Of a stretch of 64,000 nucleotides of DNA, positions 39,202 through 47,586 are shown piece after piece. Position numbers and translations under genes: made by a program. The stretch is from a virus. The stretch spans positions 35,879-99,878 of the IMG/VR virus record IMGVR_UViG_3300030117_005706. One strand, written 5' to 3'. The notes beneath the pieces were generated by a model that searched no databases, had not been told where the DNA came from, and saw nothing but the letters and a program-made list of their open reading frames with translations. Each line of letters opens with the position of its first letter. Positions within the stretch are counted from its first letter, which is position 1.

Positions 39202-39903
39202 ATGGGGGGTCGTCAGACAAAATTGTCATGTGCTTTTTGTCAGGATGAGAACCGTGATGAACTTGAGGAACAAATAGCCTCAGGAATCGTCGATATGCGC
39301 GTACTGGACCGTGATAAAGGGTGGAGAACCAATACGGCTGAGAGACATATGCGAAACCATGCAGGCGAAAACGTCACTGGTTCTAATTACCGATGCCCAA
39401 TATGCACCTCAGACAACCGAGGATTGTACGAAGTCGCTTACTTTGACGAGGGCATGACCACAGAAGAGATAGCAAACGAGGTCGATTGTTCAGAAGATGC
39501 GGTATATCGGCATATGAAAGAGCATTTTCAGCCACTTGTACGCCGTTCCTCGACTGCGGTCGTTTCAATCAAGGTTGGTGAAGAACTCGGAGTCATACGA
39601 AACAATACAGAAAAGTTGAACGAGAAGTTGACTCGATACATGGACGAGGTCAGCATTCACGATGACAACGCTATAGGTGATATGGTACGCCTCAACAAAG
39701 AGATTCGTGAGTCAATCAAAGACCTCATGGCATTCCAATCACAATGGGCACAGCCTGAGGAAAAGACTGTGACCAATACCATCAACATCCTGAAAGTTGA
39801 AATGGCGAAGGAGAGTCCCGAAACATGGATGCGAGTGCGTGAAGCACTTCTTCGTGGCGATTCTGACGTTCTTGATGTGATTGATGAAGGGGAGGTGGAC
39901 TGA
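39202..39903 (+). CDS. putative terminase small subunit (zinc finger plus HTH)
   Basis: 233 residues. CAFCQDENRDELEEQIASG (10-28) and YRCPICTSDN (63-72) look like zinc-binding units. Then a helix-turn-helix: EGMTTEEIANEVDCSEDAVY (83-102) with RHMKEHF. The C-terminal half is coiled coil and helical. Position at the head of the packaging genes, DNA-binding HTH plus oligomerising helices fit TerS. Assignment is by architecture and synteny. Confidence 0.6.
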   Translation: MGGRQTKLSCAFCQDENRDELEEQIASGIVDMRVLDRDKGWRTNTAERHMRNHAGENVTGSNYRCPICTSDNRGLYEVAYFDEGMTTEEIANEVDCSEDAVYRHMKEHFQPLVRRSSTAVVSIKVGEELGVIRNNTEKLNEKLTRYMDEVSIHDDNAIGDMVRLNKEIRESIKDLMAFQSQWAQPEEKTVTNTINILKVEMAKESPETWMRVREALLRGDSDVLDVIDEGEVD

Positions 39904-41057
39904 TGCCAAGTGGATTCGGAGGTATGGGACGTGGCTCTGATACCCGTATGTATGCTCCCCGTTCAGAATCGAGTCGTATGTACGCATCCGATGACGAGGA
40001 TTCGTACAGGCATGGCGCAGGCGATGCCGAAGAACAGGAGCGTCGACGTGACGAAAAGATGCGTAAGCGTGAAGAAACGAAAGTCGTTAGCGATACACCG
40101 CATCTTCAAATCAGCATCGACAAACCTGATGAAGACCCGATGATGGGTGGCATGGAAGAACCTCAAGAAGAGGAAGACCCGAACATGTACAATCCTGAAC
40201 AGGACGCTATGGCATCCGATATGTCGGCTATGGCAGGCGCACTCGGCACAGGTGGACCTGATTTGTCTCAAGCACTCGGTGCTCAGACAAACGGTGTCAT
40301 GGGCGGCTATCGACCACTGGTTGCTACAGGTGAGCCGATGGACGACGCTTGGTCGACGTTGATGAAGAGTAGTTTGAAAAACATAAAGCCGAAGCAAAAC
40401 AAACCGTGGCAACAACATCAATTTGACCCTCCACCCGGTGGGCGCCGACCTGATTTAGCCACATCATTGAGAGGCAGTCGACAGGCACGTACACTCAGTC
40501 CACGCACAGAACATGGTGGAACAACCGAAGCACCACTTGCTGTTGAGATGGGTCACTTGGCATTGACGACCAAGCAACCGCTACGCATGTTCCCCGGTAA
40601 ATACCGACAGCAACTCGGTCAGCGACAGCAACATTCGCTAATGGGTAACATCACCATGCCCTACCAAACACACAACATCGAGCAACGTACACCTACAAAG
40701 CCCGGACCAATGGGTGCAGGTAAGATAATCGGTATGCCAACTGGCAAAGGGCGCTCAAAAGCAGTAGCCAAGTCAGAACTCCAAGAAATGAACACACTGC
40801 TCAAGTCAGCAAAAGACTATCTTCACATCTCACAACTCCGAAGAATGATTCGTGATTTGAAGAAAATCGTCGAGCGACAAGACCGAATGAAGAAAGCACC
40901 TCTTTCCCGTGGTAGCAAGAAGAATAAGGAGGCAGGTCATCGAGGAGAAACAACGAACCCGCAAGGCGGAACTGATAGCACTGATTCCGACGAGATGTCA
41001 TCATCAGGTATGCCCGGTCACGTCTTTGCAGCACGTGGTAGCGGGAGAGTGGGCTGA
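39903..41057 (+). CDS. virion-region protein with internal tag
   Basis: 384 residues, mainly disordered and charged. The tag variant TGEPMDDAWSTLMKSS lies at about 143-158, in the same TGEPMD context as the C-terminal tag of the 33.3-34.2 kb protein. C-terminal basic coiled coil (ISQLRRMIRDLKKIVERQDR). TGATG overlap with TerS. Function unknown. Confidence 0.65.
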   Translation: MPSGFGGMGRGSDTRMYAPRSESSRMYASDDEDSYRHGAGDAEEQERRRDEKMRKREETKVVSDTPHLQISIDKPDEDPMMGGMEEPQEEEDPNMYNPEQDAMASDMSAMAGALGTGGPDLSQALGAQTNGVMGGYRPLVATGEPMDDAWSTLMKSSLKNIKPKQNKPWQQHQFDPPPGGRRPDLATSLRGSRQARTLSPRTEHGGTTEAPLAVEMGHLALTTKQPLRMFPGKYRQQLGQRQQHSLMGNITMPYQTHNIEQRTPTKPGPMGAGKIIGMPTGKGRSKAVAKSELQEMNTLLKSAKDYLHISQLRRMIRDLKKIVERQDRMKKAPLSRGSKKNKEAGHRGETTNPQGGTDSTDSDEMSSSGMPGHVFAARGSGRVG

Positions 41058-43075
41058 TGTTCAAGTACACGCCCCGACATATTCTTTTTCCTGAACCCGA
41101 ACCAACTGAGATTCTCAAAGCGTATCGGCTCAAGCACGGCCCGAAAAGCGGTAGGAACGGCGATGCGTGGTCTGAGTGGTACCCCGAAGAGGCTATTCGC
41201 ACACATGAATCGGACCATCCATGGTATCACCAGTTTGAGGGCGACGTCCCTGCACATCATCCACCGTTTGGATTTGACCATGACTCAAAAGAACTTCTTT
41301 GGCAAAATGATTACGACCCGAACAATCCGCACAGGGATGGAAAACTCGGTGAGCGCCCACACACGTTTCACCCTATGGACTACATGATTTACGATTTAGC
41401 AAAGTATGCACGAAAGATTTTGGGATTCAGTCAAGGCAAGGCCGAAGAAATCGTCAAGCAGATGGTCATGACACCTGCTATCGACGCATTCAATGCGAAG
41501 CACGCTGACGTTCATGGAGATGATGCAACACACATTTTGCCCGGTGTCAACAGTGTTGAATGGCGACGCAACACTGTCGGCACTTTTGACAAAGACAGTG
41601 GAGGTGCTATGCGAATGACAAGGGGTAGTGGAACATCGGATGACGGTGTTCAAAACCCACTCATCAATTATTCTCTCAACAAAGGTAACGTTTTGTCTGA
41701 GCACTCCGACCAAGGTAATTTCATTGACTCAGGTGTCAATCACATGCATGAAGAAATGCAAGACCCTGTCAAGAATTATTTCAGACGTATCGTTGACATG
41801 ATGCAAAACCCTGCTTTCAATGTCGACATCAACGACCCTGAAATTACAAAAGCGTTTGACCAAATGATTCAGTTTTCTCAAGATTCTTTTGGAGGCGGGG
41901 AGCAAACGTACCTCAACAACCCAGTCGTGAACCTTGAACATTTGACGTTTCACAAAGTGGCTCATGACCGTGGGCGACACCGACGATTTGAGGCAGGTGC
42001 GGAACGACCTATCACGGATTTCCATCCGTTACAGGGACTTGAGTTTGCTCCTCAAGCGCTTTTTGATACGGTTGGCACCAAGCAAGGTGGTATGACAGCG
42101 GAGTCTCTCAAAGCAAAACTCGCTGAACAAGGCGTCGATGTCACCGATGAAGAGGCTGAAAAATTGCACAGAATGCCGAAGTCGCATCTTGTGCTTGGCG
42201 AGAATCGTAAGAACTCGATGCCCGGAAACATTCTGAATTCGATAGGACAAGACCTTGGCATTGACATGCAATCGAACGAATATCAGAACATCTTAGGGTC
42301 AATCGGCGCACGAGGCGGACACCGACACGCTCGCCACTTGTTAGCGATACCAAGATACTTGGCACAACAACTGGTAGCCGAGGGGTATGCTCCCGAAGAA
42401 GTTGAAGAAATGATAAAGCAACGATTCGCATCTCATGACTACACTCACGCCAAACATTCACGAGATGAAGGTAATCGTGAGTTAGGTCAGCGTGTCTTTG
42501 GTGAACTCAAAGAAAAAATGGGAATCTCTGACTTGCCGGAAGGCCGATTGACGTTTGAACCGTTGGGCGAAGAACACATGCGTCGTGGTTATACGACAGT
42601 CGTTCCTCAGTATGCTGAGGCACACATACACGACGATACAGCACATCCGAACATGACCGCTGCTCAGGCTCGTGCGGGGCGACAGGGTGAAATGCCTGTT
42701 GCTACACCGGAGCCTATGGCTGAGGCACCTCCGATGGGCAATATGCCTCCACCGTTGCCTGAGGGTCAACAGACATTAGACCAATACGGTTTGCAGCGCA
42801 AAGCACAGGTGGCTGAAATCACAGAAGCAATGGAGCACATCCAACTGGAGGACGCTAAGCAAGATGCTACAATCCTCAAGATGCTCCCACACAATCCTAT
42901 TCAACTCAATTCAATTCAGTCAGTCGGCTTATTTGCCAAAGACTTGGGTATCACATCGATGGACGTTCACGGCCTCCTACACTCACGTGGTGACTGGCAC
43001 CGTATCGCTAAGGAATGGAACGTCAGTCCACAAGTCGTTAAAGTCGTCAAGGTTACCTTCAACGGAGGGGTTTGA
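41057..43075 (+). CDS. large hypothetical virion-region protein
   Basis: 672 residues, rich in His, Asp and Met, no recognised domain. QYAEAHIHDDTAHPN near 519-533 repeats the C-terminal peptide of the tagged 105-residue protein at 30.3 kb. The C-terminal region has a possible winged-helix segment (DVHGLLHSRGDWHRIAKEWN). Start right after the preceding gene with GAGAGTGGGCTG upstream. Probably a structural or injected protein. Confidence 0.65.
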   Translation: MFKYTPRHILFPEPEPTEILKAYRLKHGPKSGRNGDAWSEWYPEEAIRTHESDHPWYHQFEGDVPAHHPPFGFDHDSKELLWQNDYDPNNPHRDGKLGERPHTFHPMDYMIYDLAKYARKILGFSQGKAEEIVKQMVMTPAIDAFNAKHADVHGDDATHILPGVNSVEWRRNTVGTFDKDSGGAMRMTRGSGTSDDGVQNPLINYSLNKGNVLSEHSDQGNFIDSGVNHMHEEMQDPVKNYFRRIVDMMQNPAFNVDINDPEITKAFDQMIQFSQDSFGGGEQTYLNNPVVNLEHLTFHKVAHDRGRHRRFEAGAERPITDFHPLQGLEFAPQALFDTVGTKQGGMTAESLKAKLAEQGVDVTDEEAEKLHRMPKSHLVLGENRKNSMPGNILNSIGQDLGIDMQSNEYQNILGSIGARGGHRHARHLLAIPRYLAQQLVAEGYAPEEVEEMIKQRFASHDYTHAKHSRDEGNRELGQRVFGELKEKMGISDLPEGRLTFEPLGEEHMRRGYTTVVPQYAEAHIHDDTAHPNMTAAQARAGRQGEMPVATPEPMAEAPPMGNMPPPLPEGQQTLDQYGLQRKAQVAEITEAMEHIQLEDAKQDATILKMLPHNPIQLNSIQSVGLFAKDLGITSMDVHGLLHSRGDWHRIAKEWNVSPQVVKVVKVTFNGGV

Positions 43076-44043
43076 TGAGCAAGATTCTTGTGAAGGCTTC
43101 GCCTCAGATTCAAATTGGACCTGACGGTAAGCCTCAGATGTACTACAACATCGGCTTTGGCGGACGACGTGGGGGAGGCGATGGAGCACGTGGTCGTACA
43201 AAGCGAAGTTATGCAGGTAGTATAGCAGGTGGAACACTGGGCGCACTCGGAGGACTTGCAGGTGAGTCGCGAAGTCTTGGCGGGTTTTTATCAAATCTTC
43301 AAGTCGGTGCTATGCAAGGTGGTGCTTTGGGTCGACGAATTGCTGACTCTCGTTTGGTAACACCACGTCGACGACAAGCACGTGCTGATTTGGTTGAAGG
43401 CCAAAAACAAGCGAGAGCACGTTCTGATGCCGAAGCCCGATTAGCAGGCGAAAGAGAAATGAAACGACGAAGAGGGTTTGACCGTCGTGACCTTTCATTA
43501 GAACAAATACGAGACATGGGTCCCTCTCCGGACAGAAGAAGAATACTACCCGGCATAGGTCGTAGAAACATGACGCAGTTTGGGCGTGACTTAGCAGCCT
43601 TCCAATCAGAACAGGAAGCGGCTGCTGCCGAACAAGCGAAGCAAGAAAAACTTCGTGCAAGAGGTCGTCGACGAGATGACGACCCTGCTGTACAAGCAGT
43701 GCGAAACATAGACCCGGAGCGACTACGAGCAGCACAACAGGTGTTGGCTAACGCTGGTATACAGGCACCGCAACAACAGCCACAGGCGCCTCAGCAAATT
43801 GTTCCGCTTTCTCAAGAGACACAAAATCAAATCACTCAAGGTGACACCCAGCCTCCAGTTGATGCACCTTTCGCTGACCATGATTCAGAACAGAACAGTG
43901 CAGGGCAAGTTGGAGAAGGCGAAATGCCTGAAAGCGAAGGCGGAGAACCGTCGCAGCCGACATCAACACGAATGGGGCGACTTGGAGACAAAGAGCGAGA
44001 GTTGTCCGAACTGTTTTTGAGGCAGGGGGCGGAGAATGAGTGA
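43075..44043 (+). CDS. Gly/Arg-rich virion-region protein
   Basis: 322 residues from the ATG overlapping the upstream stop (TGATG), with GGAGGGG 5 nt upstream. Gly-rich segment with GxxxG spacing (AGSIAGGTLGALGGLAGESR) suggests membrane or oligomer packing; then Arg-rich helices, a Gln/Pro-rich linker and an acidic tail. No family recognised. Confidence 0.6.
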   Translation: MSKILVKASPQIQIGPDGKPQMYYNIGFGGRRGGGDGARGRTKRSYAGSIAGGTLGALGGLAGESRSLGGFLSNLQVGAMQGGALGRRIADSRLVTPRRRQARADLVEGQKQARARSDAEARLAGEREMKRRRGFDRRDLSLEQIRDMGPSPDRRRILPGIGRRNMTQFGRDLAAFQSEQEAAAAEQAKQEKLRARGRRRDDDPAVQAVRNIDPERLRAAQQVLANAGIQAPQQQPQAPQQIVPLSQETQNQITQGDTQPPVDAPFADHDSEQNSAGQVGEGEMPESEGGEPSQPTSTRMGRLGDKERELSELFLRQGAENE

Positions 44044-45535
44044 CGCTGAGGGTGTTAAGGCACTCGTTGACGAAATCGACATGGAGATGTCGAAGAAGTC
44101 GTTCAAGTTCTTTTTCACTGAGATTCTTGGTTTTGACTACGCCGACCATCACGAAGCGTGGGACCAAGGTTTGAACGGTCACCGATACTATTGCGTCAAA
44201 GCGAGCCGTGACCACGGCAAGTCTGTATTCTTCATGTCGTATGCTCTATGGATTGCAGCGTTCAATCCAAACACGCATATCATGGTGTTCAGCCACTCGC
44301 TTGAACAGACGCTTGAGCACATGCGATTCATTCGTAGCAACATCGACATGGCCGACATTCTCAAACCACTCAAGCCCTCAGGCAAACCTTGGGCAAAATC
44401 CTACTTTGAGTTCACCAACGGTAGCCGTATCATGGCAAAGTCCGTTGGTGGTGCTACTCGTGGTTTCCACCCGGACGTGGTCGTGTGCGATGACATCCTG
44501 TGGGGAACCACAGCGTCTGAACTTCAACGTGCAGCCGACTGGTTCTATACCGTTCTTCTCCCTGTTCTTCACCACACAGGTCGAATGATGATGGTCGGTA
44601 CACCGTTTTCGTACAACGACCTGTACGCTGAACTTGAACAGAAGGACACGTTCCAAGTCGAAACCTATCCCGCTATCTTAGAGAATGGTGAACCGCTGTG
44701 GCCCGGACGTTGGCCTCTCGACGCACTCCGAATGCGTGAACAATCAATGCCTGCTATCAAATTCGCTCGTGAGTATCTGTGTGAACCGATTCACGACAAC
44801 TCCAGTATGTTCCCTAACAGCCTGTTGGAAAAAGCACGGGACGAAAGCCTCGTATTGCTTGACCACGCTGAGCAAGAGTTCGACGAAGAAGGCAACGCAG
44901 CAGGTGTATTCGGTCAACACTTTGTCGGCTGGGACCCTGCGATTGCCAGTGACAGCAACGCTGACTATACGGCGATGGTCATCTTACGTATGCTTCCCGA
45001 TTCTGAGGAGAAGCAAATGGTCCACGTTATCAATCAAAAAGGATTGAGTGGAGCAGCACAGAAAAAGAACATCCTTCTCATCAACAATCGATTCCAACCT
45101 GACTTGATTGAACTTGAGGGCAACAATTTTCAGCGCATGTTTGCAGCCGAATTGCAAGATATGCGAGATGACATCCCCATCAAAACATTTATGACCACAA
45201 AGCAGCGCAAGGAAAGTATGTTCATGTCGCTGCTGATGGCCTTTGAGCAAGGCAAAATCAGAACGCCATGGGGCAATGAGCGTAGCAAGGAGTACACACG
45301 TGAACTTGAGAAGCAACTCAGTCGCTTTGGTATGACCAAGAGTGGTAAGTTGGAATCGGTCGGTTCGCACGATGACTTGGCTATGGCGATTGCGTTGGCG
45401 AACTGGGCAACCAAAGAATTTCGTGGCAGCGTTATACTTCTTGATGATGAGTTGCCCGGATTTGACAAGTGGTTTCTTGATGCACCCGGACGTGGTGCTG
45501 AGCGCATGACAGGAGATGATTGGTTTGTTGCTTGA
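44036..45535 (+). CDS. terL: terminase large subunit (packaging ATPase-nuclease)
   Basis: 499 residues, standard TerL length. ATPase: Walker A KASRDHGKS (55-63), Walker B DVVVCDD (147-153), coupling motif around MMVGTP (185-190). RNase H-like nuclease: VGWDPAIASDSNADYTAMV (298-315, first Asp), a central Glu near LIELEGNN (357-364) and SHDDLAMA (444-451, last Asp pair). It pumps and cuts genome concatemers at the portal. 8-nt overlap with the upstream gene. Confidence 0.96.
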   Translation: MSDAEGVKALVDEIDMEMSKKSFKFFFTEILGFDYADHHEAWDQGLNGHRYYCVKASRDHGKSVFFMSYALWIAAFNPNTHIMVFSHSLEQTLEHMRFIRSNIDMADILKPLKPSGKPWAKSYFEFTNGSRIMAKSVGGATRGFHPDVVVCDDILWGTTASELQRAADWFYTVLLPVLHHTGRMMMVGTPFSYNDLYAELEQKDTFQVETYPAILENGEPLWPGRWPLDALRMREQSMPAIKFAREYLCEPIHDNSSMFPNSLLEKARDESLVLLDHAEQEFDEEGNAAGVFGQHFVGWDPAIASDSNADYTAMVILRMLPDSEEKQMVHVINQKGLSGAAQKKNILLINNRFQPDLIELEGNNFQRMFAAELQDMRDDIPIKTFMTTKQRKESMFMSLLMAFEQGKIRTPWGNERSKEYTRELEKQLSRFGMTKSGKLESVGSHDDLAMAIALANWATKEFRGSVILLDDELPGFDKWFLDAPGRGAERMTGDDWFVA

Positions 45536-46274
45536 CCCGTTTGAAGTAGCGTGGATGCTGCTCAAGCAGTCAAAGGAAGAACAGTTGCGTCAGGCTATTC
45601 AACAGCGAAAGCGAGAAATAGAAACACAAGAACATCAACTCGAAACAAATTCTGACTACGTCAATGCCTTAATGGGTGTCACACCTGAGTCTCTTGAAGG
45701 ATTAAAAAGAGGTCTTGAGCACTTTGAACAAGAATTGGAAGATTATATGGGTGGTCGTGGTGCAAAAGAAGCCGAGCGAAAGAAAGAGCGAACTCGTGAA
45801 AAAGAACTCAAGCGTCAAGAATTTTTGGAACAGTCTCGTAAACTTAGCGAGCAACGACAACAATCAGCACAAGCGAAGGACGATGCACGTGTTCAAGCCG
45901 AGAAAGATGCCGAAGATGCAAAGCGTCGAGCGCAAGAAGAAAAGCACGAAGCAAAGCGAATCAAAGATGAAAAGAAGCGAGAATATCAAGAGCGTAGGCT
46001 AAGGCGTGAAGGCAAAGAGCCTGAACAAGCCACTGCTATCGAAGACCCTGACGCTTCAATCGAAAGTGTTCTTGAAGAGTTGAATCGCCGTGAACAGGCG
46101 AAGTTGGGAGAAGCAAAGAAACCTCCTACTGTTCAACCCTCTCGACGTGTTGCTGTCCGCCGTCCCCCTTCGCCTCCTTCTAAGGATGAGGAAGATGATG
46201 GAAAAGAAGACTGGGAACGAGTCTTAGAGGAAATGTCAGGTACATTTGACTACGACCCATACGGAGATGATTGA
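45525..46274 (+). CDS. tagged coiled-coil protein
   Basis: 249 residues with a TTG start (or the next TTG codon) chosen because GGAG is 9 nt upstream and the protein then begins with the tag LLDPFEVAWMLLKQSKEE. The rest is an almost uninterrupted charged coiled coil (about 20-175) and a Pro-rich, acidic C-terminus. Located between terminase and portal; may be a scaffold-like or packaged rod. Confidence 0.7.
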   Translation: MLLDPFEVAWMLLKQSKEEQLRQAIQQRKREIETQEHQLETNSDYVNALMGVTPESLEGLKRGLEHFEQELEDYMGGRGAKEAERKKERTREKELKRQEFLEQSRKLSEQRQQSAQAKDDARVQAEKDAEDAKRRAQEEKHEAKRIKDEKKREYQERRLRREGKEPEQATAIEDPDASIESVLEELNRREQAKLGEAKKPPTVQPSRRVAVRRPPSPPSKDEEDDGKEDWERVLEEMSGTFDYDPYGDD

Positions 46275-46275
46275 G

Positions 46276-47586
46276 ATGTGGCCGACACTTATCGTAGGCG
46301 AATCAGACATACATCTTGACATGGGTCATGAACAATCAACCATGATTGCATCCTCTCTTCTGAGTCACCCGTCTCTTCGTGATGATATGATGAAGGCCGT
46401 CAAAATCGCAAAAGAGGCTGCACCACAGCAACCTATCCTACAGATTGAAACACATGTGTTCCCCGAAAACGGCGACTCATGGTTTGACGCATATCTTGGC
46501 AAGAGTGCTGACGAGGTCGTCAAAGACCTCAAGCGTGCTCGACGCAAGATGAAAGACATGAAATTTGACATTGATGGTGCTATCAAAAGCGTGCGTGCTC
46601 TCAAAGCACAGGAAGTTGAGCAAACCATATCATCGATACCATGGGCAGTCGAACACGCCGACACCATTCGCAATCTTGGCTTAAGTGACCGTAATCTCAA
46701 ATCACTACGTACGTTTGGCACAGCAAGGGAGTCAACCTTGTTGCGGGCCTGTCATATGTGGGAAGCAGCCGACGAAGCCCTCAAAATGCTCGATGACTTT
46801 GAGGATGTTTGGGGCGAAGAAGAACGAAGCGCTTGGGTCACTGCTATGCAACAGCGACAGGATGCACGTAAGATGTGGCGAAGCGGCCTCCATCAGGTCG
46901 ATACACTCACCAAAGAACAAAAGAACTGGCTTGAGTTAGCAAAGAAAGAATTGGAAGACAAAGGGCACATGGGCGCACGTGACATCACAGCCAATCTCAT
47001 TGAAAAAGGTGTGAACCGACTCACAGCCACACGCATGAGCAAATTGCTCTCGATGTTTGGTGAGGAGATGGACATTGTCAAAGCACCTCGACGTGGGGAA
47101 TATGTGCTTCTCTCATGCGATGGGTTAGTCATCAAAGACCCATGGGCCTACGCTGCTGGATTCATGGATGCTGATGGTTCAATTTTCATTACCAAACGAG
47201 GTGAAGTTCGTGCATCAGCCGTAGCCACCGGGGACAGGGGACGTATTCACTGCGAACGATTACAAAAGACGCTTGGTTGCGGCACACTCTCACTTGACGA
47301 AAAGATGTCAAAGAACAGCAAGCGAACAACACATCGACTCAACTTTCACTCACGAGATGATTTGAAGAAAGTTCTTAACGGAGTGCTTCCGCACTTGCAA
47401 TTGAAGTCGACTCAAGCAAAGGCCGCATTGCGATTCCTTGAAGAGAATGACACGATGAAAAAGGAGCAGTATCGTATGTTGGTCATGTTTGAAAACTGGA
47501 AGGACGACGCTGACGCTGTCCAAAAGAAATTAGATGCATGGGGTGTTGATGCGGACACTATTCGTTCTTGGGGAAGTGATTTGTGA
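46276..47586 (+). CDS. virion-region protein with C-terminal LAGLIDADG endonuclease domain
   Basis: 436 residues from an ATG 9 nt after GGAG. The first 285 residues are helical and unrecognised. DPWAYAAGFMDADGSIFITK (about 288-307) is a LAGLIDADG helix and first strand, followed by RIHCERLQKTLGCGTL and SRDDLKKVLNGVLPHLQLK, the usual fold order. One motif means it would act as a homodimer. It may have invaded the end of a structural or packaging gene. No intein splice-junction residues are visible, so it is not an intein. Confidence 0.75.
   Translation: MWPTLIVGESDIHLDMGHEQSTMIASSLLSHPSLRDDMMKAVKIAKEAAPQQPILQIETHVFPENGDSWFDAYLGKSADEVVKDLKRARRKMKDMKFDIDGAIKSVRALKAQEVEQTISSIPWAVEHADTIRNLGLSDRNLKSLRTFGTARESTLLRACHMWEAADEALKMLDDFEDVWGEEERSAWVTAMQQRQDARKMWRSGLHQVDTLTKEQKNWLELAKKELEDKGHMGARDITANLIEKGVNRLTATRMSKLLSMFGEEMDIVKAPRRGEYVLLSCDGLVIKDPWAYAAGFMDADGSIFITKRGEVRASAVATGDRGRIHCERLQKTLGCGTLSLDEKMSKNSKRTTHRLNFHSRDDLKKVLNGVLPHLQLKSTQAKAALRFLEENDTMKKEQYRMLVMFENWKDDADAVQKKLDAWGVDADTIRSWGSDL

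Noticed and set aside
47138-47586. LAGLIDADG segment as an intein
   Set aside because: No splice-junction residues (Cys/Ser start, terminal His-Asn followed by Cys/Ser/Thr) and no C-terminal extein follow; the domain ends with the protein.
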